Translations under genes and position numbers: made by a program
Assembly: GCA_902554885.1 (NCBI GenBank)
Contig: CACDPV010000003.1
Location: forward strand, 1-64,000
DNA length: 64,000 bases
From: Paracoccaceae bacterium
GTDB taxonomy: Bacteria; Pseudomonadota; Alphaproteobacteria; Rhodobacterales; Rhodobacteraceae
Direction: 5' to 3'
The notes under the pieces: generated by a model
Databases searched by the model: none
Told to the model about the DNA's origin: nothing
What the model saw: only the letters and a program-made list of their open reading frames with translations
In this document: positions 18,196 to 25,221 of the stretch, in pieces
How positions within the stretch are numbered: position 1 is the stretch's first letter
Layout: each line of letters begins with the position of its first letter

Positions 18196-18307
18196 AAATT
18201 ATCCTTCTCTTCCGTAGGTATACCTGTCTTACCAACGTCGATGTTTGAGCTTCCATTGAATTCTCAAATGAAAGCGCGTGAATCACAGGTAGATTCCTTC
18301 TGCTCTG

Positions 18308-18335
18308 AGGATAAAAAAAGAAATAAATATGTCAA
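18308..18335 (-). promoter_or_regulatory. Candidate sigma-70-type promoter of pufLMX
   Basis: On the minus strand TTGACA (18330-18335) and TATCCT (18308-18313) are separated by 16 bases, about 110 bases before the pufL start. The -35 is consensus and the -10 is moderate. It would give a leader of roughly 105 bases. The TGT-N12-ACA site lies 15 bases upstream of the -35. Confidence 0.5.
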
Positions 18336-18349
18336 TTAAAATTTACAGT

Positions 18350-18369
18350 GTGTAAGGTTATATTTACAC
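18350..18369. promoter_or_regulatory. PpsR/CrtJ-type palindrome upstream of pufL
   Basis: The site contains TGT-N12-ACA (18351-18368) inside a 6-bp inverted repeat GTGTAA-N8-TTACAC. This is the recognition pattern of the aerobic photosynthesis repressor PpsR/CrtJ. A further half site TTACA (18343-18347) overlaps on the left, so three TGTAA half sites alternate in orientation. It touches the puhC stop codon and lies just upstream of the candidate puf promoter. The short consensus can occur by chance; position favours function. Confidence 0.5.
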
Positions 18370-18809
18370 TATTGTTCTAATATATCACGAAATACTAAAA
18401 TATTATCTTCGCCAAAGCCCATTAAATCTACTTCTTTTTCAGATGATGGGTCAAAAATACTTAACCGGCCATTCTCTTTTTGTTGTAATAGTAGAGGGCC
18501 AGATTTATCTAAGTTCCTTTTAAGCCGGTCTCTATTTATGACAGTTAACACAGTGGAAACAAATGATTGCTCTCCTTTCGGATACTCGACTAAGATAGCT
18601 CCGTTTTCATTTAAAATTTTTGTCGCCAAATCATCACTTTGTTCAATATAAATCAGTTTACTGCCAGTAATACTGCTATTTGAGGACACGTTTATCGGCT
18701 CAAAATTGAAAAATTGAAATCCAATTACAAATAAAATCGATGCAACCATCGCACCCGGAACCAGCCACTGGGGCTTAAGCGACCTTATTATCTTGCGAGC
18801 ATGAAACAA
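18369..18809 (-). CDS. puhC: Photosynthetic complex assembly protein PuhC
   Basis: The 146-residue protein has one N-terminal membrane helix (about residues 18-35, VPGAMVASILFVIGFQFF) and a periplasmic domain. The C-terminal half follows the PuhC pattern: FVSTVLTVINRDR, GPLLLQ, NGRLSIFDPSSEKEVDLMGFG and a final FRDIL. PuhC assists assembly of the reaction centre and LH1 in purple bacteria. The frame begins with TTG at 18809; an ATG at residue 21 would cut into the helix, so TTG is preferred. Normally puhC follows puhA-puhB; here those genes are absent and puhC is placed 173 bases before pufL on the same strand, a rearranged order. Confidence 0.85.
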   Translation of the reverse strand: MFHARKIIRSLKPQWLVPGAMVASILFVIGFQFFNFEPINVSSNSSITGSKLIYIEQSDDLATKILNENGAILVEYPKGEQSFVSTVLTVINRDRLKRNLDKSGPLLLQQKENGRLSIFDPSSEKEVDLMGFGEDNILVFRDILEQ

Positions 18810-19202
18810 GAGACTATCCCGTTGAATTATGTAACGTCATCAATTCTACCAAAACACAAATATCTATAAGATCATTGGCTGGCTTATCTAATTAGGACAT
18901 AGTGGAGTACGTTCTTAGAAGATGGCTGGCAATGTCTCATAGCTATGTTGCTCTTGGCATTAAAGAGCTATTCAAAGATGTCGCTTGTGACTAATTTTGT
19001 CAATTGCAATTTAGATTGCGAAAATATATCCAACCTAGACTATTGAAATCCACTAAAAGGGCGCTTTATTGTAAATTGACTCTAGGTCAGCGGAATAGCA
19101 AAAGTCTATCTATGCCAGCGCCTTTAGTAAACTTAATGAGTATAAAACGGCCTAAATTTGTTTAATCTTGGTGGGTCACATAACTTTGTAATGGAGAAAT
19201 AA
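18810..19202. other. 393-base divergent region between puhC and pseudoazurin
   Basis: This region must contain the promoters of puhC (leftward) and the pseudoazurin gene (rightward). I searched both strands by eye for short LH1 alpha or beta frames (a Trp-rich single helix with a conserved His) and found none. No further TGT-N12-ACA site and no FNR-type TTGAT-N4-ATCAA site was seen. No tRNA is present. Confidence 0.55.
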
Positions 19203-19697
19203 ATGTTCAACAAAATGTCAAAAAGAGAATTTATCGCAGCATCTGCGGCATTAACTGGCTCATTACTTATGTCAAAAACAGCAATGGGATCTACCAAATA
19301 TGAAATCCTAATGCTTAATAAAGATCCCGAAAACTCTAAAAACAAGATGATTTTTTCACCACGTTTATTGAAAGTACAGGTAGGTGATGAAGTAAGCTTT
19401 TTACCAACTGACAAAGGTCATAATAGCGAAATCATTAAAGGAATGTTGCCGGCTGGTGCTGAAAAATGGAAGGGAAAGATTAACAAACAAGTTGACGTCG
19501 TATTTGATACGCCAGGTTTTTACGGTTATCAATGCAAACCCCACGCAAATATGGGTATGATTGGTCTTATCGTCGTCGAAGGTGACGGGATGCTCGATAA
19601 TCTTGAGGAAGCCAGATCTGTAAAACACAGAGGCAAAGCCAAAAAGGCTTGGAAAGCTTTGTGGGAAGAAGCAGACGCTGCGGGATTTACAGCTTAA
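19203..19697 (+). CDS. Pseudoazurin (type 1 blue copper protein)
   Basis: This 164-residue periplasmic cupredoxin has type 1 copper ligands H73 (KGHNSEI), C111, H114 and M119 in QCKPHANMGM, the pseudoazurin arrangement. The N-terminus (about 1-29) is a signal with MSKREFIAASAAL; it resembles a twin-arginine signal with a Lys-Arg pair, otherwise a Sec signal. A GGAG lies 7 bases before the ATG. Pseudoazurin shuttles electrons between periplasmic partners, classically bc1 complex and nitrite reductase. The C-terminus carries about 30 extra residues with EARSVKHRGKAKKAWKAL, as usual for the family. Being divergent from the reaction-centre genes, it is a candidate electron donor to them, but this is only inferred from position. 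Confidence 0.9.
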   Translation: MFNKMSKREFIAASAALTGSLLMSKTAMGSTKYEILMLNKDPENSKNKMIFSPRLLKVQVGDEVSFLPTDKGHNSEIIKGMLPAGAEKWKGKINKQVDVVFDTPGFYGYQCKPHANMGMIGLIVVEGDGMLDNLEEARSVKHRGKAKKAWKALWEEADAAGFTA

Positions 19698-20040
19698 TAT
19701 TCCCGTCAAACTGCAGGTCGCTGACAAAAATTACTATTGTGTAGCGATAATCTGACAGGTTTTTTGATCTTAAATATTTAAGAGCGAATATTAATTCGCT
19801 CTTATTAACCAAATACTACTTTTTGGAAACTAATAAAAACTCAAAAGAATTATCGTTAAGAGTTACCGATTGATCATTAGCAAAAATTGATAAAATCTAA
19901 TCCTTTCTAAGCTAGAATAACTACTGATGCTTTGTGAAAGATTTTGTAAGACACATCGTGACTTTGCCATTTCAGTATTCTCAGCAAGAAAACTACTCCA
20001 TAAGTTACAGAGAATAATTTAAGAGGTTAGGCGTTTCGGC
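19698..20040. other. 343-base intergenic region before the rhomboid gene
   Basis: It contains the hairpin listed at 19780-19803 and otherwise AT-rich sequence that should hold the promoter of the rhomboid gene. I see no convincing small reading frame or RNA gene. Confidence 0.5.
19780..19803 (+). terminator. Hairpin terminator after pseudoazurin
   Basis: A 10-bp perfect stem (AAGAGCGAAT with ATTCGCTCTT) and an ATTA loop lie 83 bases after the stop codon. The following T-run is weak, so termination may be partial, but no competing structure is nearer. Confidence 0.5.
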
Positions 20041-20808
20041 ATGTTACCAATAAGGGATCATAATCCATCTGGGCGAACACCCTACGTTACCTATTCGATA
20101 ATTTCTATTAACTGCATTATTTTCTTTAGCTATTGGGGAAATATACACGATCCTCAAATTATAAACGAATTTTTTTCATCATGGGCTCTAATTCCATATA
20201 ATCTTACTCAAGGCGAAGATTTATTTACTTTAATAACATCAATTTTTCTGCATGCCGGCATACTACACCTCGCTGGAAACATGTTATTTTTACATATTTT
20301 TGGTGATAACCTCGAAGATCAAATGGGGCACCTTGGTTTCCTAGTTTTTTATTTATTGAGTGGGATTGGAGCCAGTATTATTTACTACCTAACCGCACCT
20401 CTTTCTCCAATACCACTTGTCGGAGCGTCAGGAGCAATAGCTGGCGTGATGGGAGGGTATCTTCTATTATACCCTAAGGCACGCGTAGATGTAATTTTCT
20501 TTATTTTAATATTTTTTAAAATTTTTTCTTTGCGAGCGTGGCTGGTTCTTGGCGTGTGGTTTTTCCTGCAGTTGGCAAATGGAACTATGTTAATGTCAGG
20601 TCAAAGCGGTGTTGCTTATTGGGCGCATATTGGCGGGTTTCTTGTTGGAAGTATTCTTTGCTTGCCAACTTTTTTTAAATTAGGTGGTTTTAAGTTCTGG
20701 ATAGATAGCAGTGGCCACCCACCCTATCCTGAAGCTGATTATGAAATGGTTAAGTCCGCAATTCCAAAGGTAAAATCACGTCTTAGCAAAAAATCACCCT
20801 GGACCTAA
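20041..20808 (+). CDS. Rhomboid family intramembrane serine protease
   Basis: This 255-residue membrane protein has about six helices. The catalytic dyad is visible: S130 in GASGAIAG and H196 in AHIGGFLVG, with the conserved oxyanion-side HLAGNMLFL (N80). The family cleaves single-pass membrane proteins within the lipid bilayer. The cytoplasmic C-terminal tail is short and basic. The gene stands alone and is convergent with suhB, with one base between the two stop codons. The substrate is unknown. Confidence 0.92.
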   Translation: MLPIRDHNPSGRTPYVTYSIISINCIIFFSYWGNIHDPQIINEFFSSWALIPYNLTQGEDLFTLITSIFLHAGILHLAGNMLFLHIFGDNLEDQMGHLGFLVFYLLSGIGASIIYYLTAPLSPIPLVGASGAIAGVMGGYLLLYPKARVDVIFFILIFFKIFSLRAWLVLGVWFFLQLANGTMLMSGQSGVAYWAHIGGFLVGSILCLPTFFKLGGFKFWIDSSGHPPYPEADYEMVKSAIPKVKSRLSKKSPWT

Positions 20809-20809
20809 C

Positions 20810-21616
20810 TTACTGCTTAATTATTCTTACAAATTCATTGAATTGGGCATCATTTGCACAAATTACATTACCCAATTCATGCGGCTCTACAGTGCTATCG
20901 TCAAGCGACTCTACAAGAGCTCCGGCCTCTCGGGCAATTATTACACCCGCCGCTATATCCCATGAGTGTAACCCACGCTCCCAATATCCGTCATATCTCC
21001 CCGCAGCAACATATGCTAAATCAAGAGCTGCACTGCCAAGGCGGCGGACACCTGCACAAAAAGGCATAAGGTTTTTAAGCTGCTGTGTCGTGGAAGGAAG
21101 ATCAACTACAGTATCAGCAAATGGAATACCCGTCGCATAAAGACTATCAGAAACTTGCGACCTTGACGACACACGAAGTCTTTCGTCATTCATACTTGGA
21201 CCATTCATCCAAGCTCCAGTACCTTTCTCAGCGTAAAAGAGTTCATCTTTTGCTGCGTCAAATATCACGCCAGAGATTACTTTACCCTTATGCTCAAGTG
21301 CAATTGATACCGCCCAGTGAGGAAGACCGTGCAGAAAATTAGTGGTTCCATCTAATGGATCAACTATCCAACGACGTGTTGGATCTTCTCCGTCTGAACC
21401 ACCTGTTTCTTCACCCAACCAACCATAAGTGGGTCGAGCTTCTGTCAAGATTTCTCGAATAATACCTTCAGCAGCTGTATCAGCTCTTGATACAAAATCT
21501 CCTGCCCCTTTGCGTGAAACCTGCAAGTTTTCAACTTCTTTGAAATCTTTCACCAAAGAGCGTCCGGCTCTGCGGGCAGCTTTTATCATTGTATTAAGAT
21601 TTGCACTACCCGGCAT
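20810..21616 (-). CDS. suhB: Inositol-1-monophosphatase family protein SuhB
   Basis: This 268-residue Mg-dependent phosphatase has metal-binding motifs GEETG (near 72), DPLDGTTNFLHGLPHWAVS (near 89-107) and SWDIAAGVIIAREAGA (near 218). The family hydrolyses inositol phosphates; SuhB also takes part in rRNA transcription antitermination in enterics. Length and motifs are standard. It is convergent with the rhomboid gene. The plus-strand frames over it are shadows. Confidence 0.9.
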   Translation of the reverse strand: MPGSANLNTMIKAARRAGRSLVKDFKEVENLQVSRKGAGDFVSRADTAAEGIIREILTEARPTYGWLGEETGGSDGEDPTRRWIVDPLDGTTNFLHGLPHWAVSIALEHKGKVISGVIFDAAKDELFYAEKGTGAWMNGPSMNDERLRVSSRSQVSDSLYATGIPFADTVVDLPSTTQQLKNLMPFCAGVRRLGSAALDLAYVAAGRYDGYWERGLHSWDIAAGVIIAREAGALVESLDDSTVEPHELGNVICANDAQFNEFVRIIKQ

Positions 21617-21714
21617 TTTAACTCTTTCCGCTAAGCGTGTGCTCGCTATACTTGCGTTTTAGAGAATTGCCAAGGCCTGATAGTACTCTTTTCTCTTTGC
21701 AATATGGGAAAGCG

Positions 21715-22113
21715 TCATGTGACGATAGAATGGATCCAGACGCCACCAACAGCCGAAAGAGCCGTTAAAAGAGCGCCCCATGACAGGTCTATCGCTACCA
21801 TTCTTCTGCGCCAACCTTTAAGTGTTGCAAAATTTGTGAATTCATAAGTCCCATATGCCATAGCACCGAGTATCAGGCCTGCTACGAAGGCTTGCAACAT
21901 ACTTCCACCGTTTGCGGCCGGTAGAGCAACAAAGAAAACTATTCCTGCAACATAGAGCAGGTAAAATATCCCGGCCGCTCCCATCTTTGGAGCGTCAAGC
22001 ATCATATGACCAATGTGTTTAGAAAATAATGGATGTAAAACACGCTTTAACATCACTACGTCTAAAGCAAGAAATACTAAAGCTGTGGCTGTATATAGTA
22101 TAATTAACGACAT
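21715..22113 (-). CDS. DUF2177 family membrane protein
   Basis: This 132-residue protein has four hydrophobic helices. The element YTATALVFLALDVVMLKRVLHPLF at the start, the central AGLILGAMAYGTYEFTNFATLKGW and the late DLSWGALLTALSA match the DUF2177 family of unknown function. It is a single gene between suhB and the PCu(A)C gene. Homologues are often placed near genes for lipid or carotenoid metabolism; nothing here supports that. Confidence 0.75.
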   Translation of the reverse strand: MSLIILYTATALVFLALDVVMLKRVLHPLFSKHIGHMMLDAPKMGAAGIFYLLYVAGIVFFVALPAANGGSMLQAFVAGLILGAMAYGTYEFTNFATLKGWRRRMVAIDLSWGALLTALSAVGGVWIHSIVT

Positions 22114-22367
22114 AACTACTCCTGGCTAAGGATCTATACGGTCCAAATTCCCAATTGGATCAAAGTCAAATTTCAGTTATAGTGTAGATAGGACTAATTT
22201 ACAAAAAGAAAAGGCTAATTAGCCCGAACGAATGCTAATCTTAAAAAACTCCGCCGTTATGCAGAATATTTAAATGGTCGGCACTTAAATGACCCCTGTG
22301 CGATTGATAATCAAAAAGCTTCGACCAAAAACAAAACAAATAGGCCAAAGATTATTTCATCTAGTTT

Positions 22368-22913
22368 TCAATCTGAGTGCGTGTGCTCATGCTTATGAGC
22401 CTTAGAGTTCTTGTGTTTGTGGGTATGTGAGTGTGATCTTGAAGTTGATCTCTTCTTCAAATGAACCGGGATCTCTAACTCAATTGATCCAGCAGTTTCA
22501 AATATAAGCGTCAAAGAAATTGCCCCCCCATCAACGAAAGGCTGAGAAAGCCCCATGAACATAATATGGTCACCACCTCTTTCAAGCTTGAGCACTCCAT
22601 TGCCCGAAATAACAAACCCATCTTCAACGCGGCGCATTTTCATCACGCCATCGTCACTCTTAATATGGGTATGTAATTCAACCTTTTTAGCTACATCTGA
22701 TTTTACATCCAGCAAGCGGTCGCCCCGTGAAGATGTATTCCTTATTTCCATAAAAGCCGCTGCAGATTTTGCCAATTTTGAAGAAGCACGCACATATGCG
22801 TCTTCAACCAATATTGTTTCTGCACTCGCCACCCACGGAGTAAGCAATACTATTCCGAAAAAAATCAATTTGTTGTAAAAGTAGCGAAGTCTTTTACAGT
22901 ATTCTAAGATCAT
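22368..22913 (-). CDS. PCu(A)C-family periplasmic copper chaperone with His-rich tail
   Basis: This 181-residue protein has an N-terminal signal (about 1-31, ending WVASA). The Cu(I) site pattern H-(M)-x10-M-x21-HxM is seen as H81, M93, H116 and M118. The last 25 residues form a histidine-rich tail (SHSHTHKHK, then KAHKHEHTHSD) that could gather extra copper or other metal. PCu(A)C chaperones deliver copper to the CuA or CuB sites of cytochrome oxidase. It lies 10 bases after rpmB on the same strand but is probably separately regulated. It may also serve the pseudoazurin 3 kb away (inference). Confidence 0.88.
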   Translation of the reverse strand: MILEYCKRLRYFYNKLIFFGIVLLTPWVASAETILVEDAYVRASSKLAKSAAAFMEIRNTSSRGDRLLDVKSDVAKKVELHTHIKSDDGVMKMRRVEDGFVISGNGVLKLERGGDHIMFMGLSQPFVDGGAISLTLIFETAGSIELEIPVHLKKRSTSRSHSHTHKHKNSKAHKHEHTHSD

Positions 22914-22923
22914 ATGATTTAAG

Positions 22924-23214
22924 TTAAGCTTCAGCCGCTTGGCTTTTCACGACTTCCTTCTTAATTTTCAGAGCATTGTCAGATAATTCAGAGTCTTTAG
23001 CCTTGAGAAGGAAAGCATCCAGCCCCCCTCGATGGTCTACACTCCGAAGAGCTGCTGCCGTAATACGCATCTTAAAACCACGCCCCAAAGATTCCGACTG
23101 TAAAGTGACATCATTCAGGTTTGGTAAGAACCTGCGCTTTGTTTTGTTGTTGGCATGACTTACATTGTTGCCTGTCATGGGGCCTTTACCGGTTAGTTCA
23201 CAGCGGCGTGACAT
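22924..23214 (-). CDS. rpmB: 50S ribosomal protein L28
   Basis: This 96-residue protein has the L28 start [32 protein letters not shown] and the internal [28 protein letters not shown]. The length suits alphaproteobacterial L28. It is a component of the large ribosomal subunit. It is expressed from the 195-base gap on its right. Confidence 0.97.
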   Translation of the reverse strand: MSRRCELTGKGPMTGNNVSHANNKTKRRFLPNLNDVTLQSESLGRGFKMRITAAALRSVDHRGGLDAFLLKAKDSELSDNALKIKKEVVKSQAAEA

Positions 23215-23409
23215 ATCGAATTCCTTGTTTCCTCAAACTGATTTTCCAAAATACAAATTAATTTTAGTAAATGCAGATTCTTTTAGCTCTAATTTGATGT
23301 GCTTCTAAGTTTAAAGTTAGGGATCGTCAAGCACTGCAGCTTAATATTATAACAAACTCGGTTTACCTATTATTAGATAGAGAAACACCCAAATCAGAAA
23401 TTTTAAAAT

Positions 23410-24408
23410 TTAATCTGTTTCAACTATACATTTTTTTAAAATCTTTTGAGCAGCCGCTGAGGGATAGATTTCCCCATCATCAACCATATTCATTAATAAT
23501 GAAATTTCTTCCTTAACTTCTTCCTTATCTAGCATTGATAAAAGCCCTTGGCGAATTTCTTCTTTGAACCAAAATCGCGATTGAGCTTTTCTATTATGAT
23601 CAAACCATCCGTCTGACTTCCTCCAATCTACAAGTTGTTCAATCTTGCTCCAAACGTCTGCTAATCCAACTTCCTCTAAGGCAGATATGGTCATTGCAAG
23701 AGGAAACCCCTCTGGGTCATGACGCCGTTTTCGTAAAAGCATCAATGAGCTCGCATAATCTGAACAAGTTCTTGAGGCCGCGGCTTTGAGATCACCATCC
23801 GCCTTATTGACGAGAATTAGATCTGCTATTTCCATTATACCTCTTTTAACGCCCTGAAGCTCATCACCGCCAGCTGGAGCAATAAGAAGTAAAAAAACAT
23901 CAGATATTTCTGAAACTATAGTTTCAGATTGCCCTACGCCCACTGTTTCGATGAAGATAACATCAAATCCAGCTACTTCACAAATTGTAACGGCCTCTCG
24001 CGATCTTTTTGCTACGCCGCCCAGATGAGTTTGGCTTGGAGATGGCCTGATAAAAGCATTCGGTTCCCTTGCCAACCTTTCCATCCTAGTTTTATCCCCT
24101 AAAATAGAGCCGCCTGATCTGACTGAACTGGGATCGACTGCAAGAACAGCGACCCTTAATCCTATTCCGGTAAGATAAGTCCCAAAACTTTCAATAAAAG
24201 TAGATTTACCTACTCCCGGCGTTCCTGAAAGCCCGATACGAATGGCTTTTTTATTGGACAATCTAAGCTTATCCATCAATTCCATTGCTTGAATGCGATG
24301 ATCTTCTCTTGAGCTTTCAATCAACGTAATAGCTTGAGACAATGCACGGCGATCCGCATTCATAACGCTTTTAGCTAATTCGGCAATATTTTCCATACCG
24401 TCCATCAT
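23410..24408 (-). CDS. meaB: Methylmalonyl-CoA mutase-associated GTPase MeaB (ArgK)
   Basis: This 332-residue G3E-family GTPase has the P-loop GLSGTPGVGKST near 58-69, switch elements AVDPSSVRSGGSILGDKTRM, FIETVGVGQSE and the NKAD guanine-specificity motif. MeaB protects and reactivates B12-dependent methylmalonyl-CoA mutase or related mutases. No mutase gene is adjacent. Two further ATGs at residues 2 and 5 are possible starts. It is a single gene, divergent from the DUF3108 gene. Confidence 0.92.
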   Translation of the reverse strand: MMDGMENIAELAKSVMNADRRALSQAITLIESSREDHRIQAMELMDKLRLSNKKAIRIGLSGTPGVGKSTFIESFGTYLTGIGLRVAVLAVDPSSVRSGGSILGDKTRMERLAREPNAFIRPSPSQTHLGGVAKRSREAVTICEVAGFDVIFIETVGVGQSETIVSEISDVFLLLIAPAGGDELQGVKRGIMEIADLILVNKADGDLKAAASRTCSDYASSLMLLRKRRHDPEGFPLAMTISALEEVGLADVWSKIEQLVDWRKSDGWFDHNRKAQSRFWFKEEIRQGLLSMLDKEEVKEEISLLMNMVDDGEIYPSAAAQKILKKCIVETD

Positions 24409-24510
24409 ATTAAATATTTACAAGGCTACCTGTTGACCTTTACAGCAAATTTTTGCCTAGATGAAGACACAACCAGAAGAAGTTAAAAATATCTATGTAG
24501 GATTAGATTA

Positions 24511-25218
24511 TTGAGGATTATTCTTACAGCCTGTTTTCTTATAGTGTTCAATTCACCAGAATACTCTTATGGTAAAACACAGCAGCATGTTTTTGATGTA
24601 TACATACTCGGCCTGAAATTAGGCAGGCTCAATTATGCTATTGAATTTAAAAATGATTTATATAGCGCGGCTGGAAACCTGCGCTCAACAGGCATTTTTT
24701 CAGCAATTTCCAAATATTCCTTTGAAGCATCGTCAAAGGGGAAAGTTGAGAGCGACTTACTTAGACCCAATTATTATGCTGAGAGATCAGATACTGGACG
24801 GCGAAAAGAAGAAAAAACAATGCAATATTTAAAGCATGGTATTGAATTGATTACAAAAAAAATTCCAAAACCTTATTGGCAGGATCCTGATAAACAGTTG
24901 GACACATTAGACCCAATGAGCTCAATAGTTTACATTTTAAGAGATCAAAAAGAAGCAAATATCTGCCGGCAAAACTTTGCAATGTTTGATGGTATAAGGC
25001 GGGTTAAAATAAAATTTACACATGGTGAAAAAACATCTGACGGTCACTTCAGATGCCATGGCATATACACGCGCGTGGGTGGTTATTCACAAAAAGAATT
25101 AAAAGATGGAACGAATTTTCCATTTAATGTGAACTACAAAATTGAAAGTGCTGTTTACAAAGTGGTCGCTTTTGAAATTACAACAAACCGTGGGCGTGCC
25201 AAATTTGTGCGTAAATAG
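24511..25218 (+). CDS. DUF3108 domain-containing periplasmic protein
   Basis: This 235-residue protein has a signal peptide (about 1-21, TACFLIVFNSPEYSYG) followed by a beta-rich domain of the DUF3108 type: FDVYILGLKLGRLNYAIEF, then STGIFSAISKYSFEASSKGKV. The family is of unknown function and probably lies in the periplasm or outer membrane. The start is TTG with AGGATTAG upstream. It is followed after 3 bases by hrpB, so the two form an operon. Confidence 0.75.
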   Translation: MRIILTACFLIVFNSPEYSYGKTQQHVFDVYILGLKLGRLNYAIEFKNDLYSAAGNLRSTGIFSAISKYSFEASSKGKVESDLLRPNYYAERSDTGRRKEEKTMQYLKHGIELITKKIPKPYWQDPDKQLDTLDPMSSIVYILRDQKEANICRQNFAMFDGIRRVKIKFTHGEKTSDGHFRCHGIYTRVGGYSQKELKDGTNFPFNVNYKIESAVYKVVAFEITTNRGRAKFVRK

Positions 25219-25221
25219 ATC

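Noticed and set aside
18196-19202. Search for pufB/pufA (LH1) frames
   Set aside because: Neither strand holds a 45-60 codon frame with a single helix, a conserved His and aromatic ends; gaps are too short or have stops.
22213-22224. 12-bp palindrome GGCTAATTAGCC in the gap after the PCu(A)C gene
   Set aside because: It has no loop or T-run for a terminator, matches no operator I know, and does not lie at a promoter; chance is adequate.
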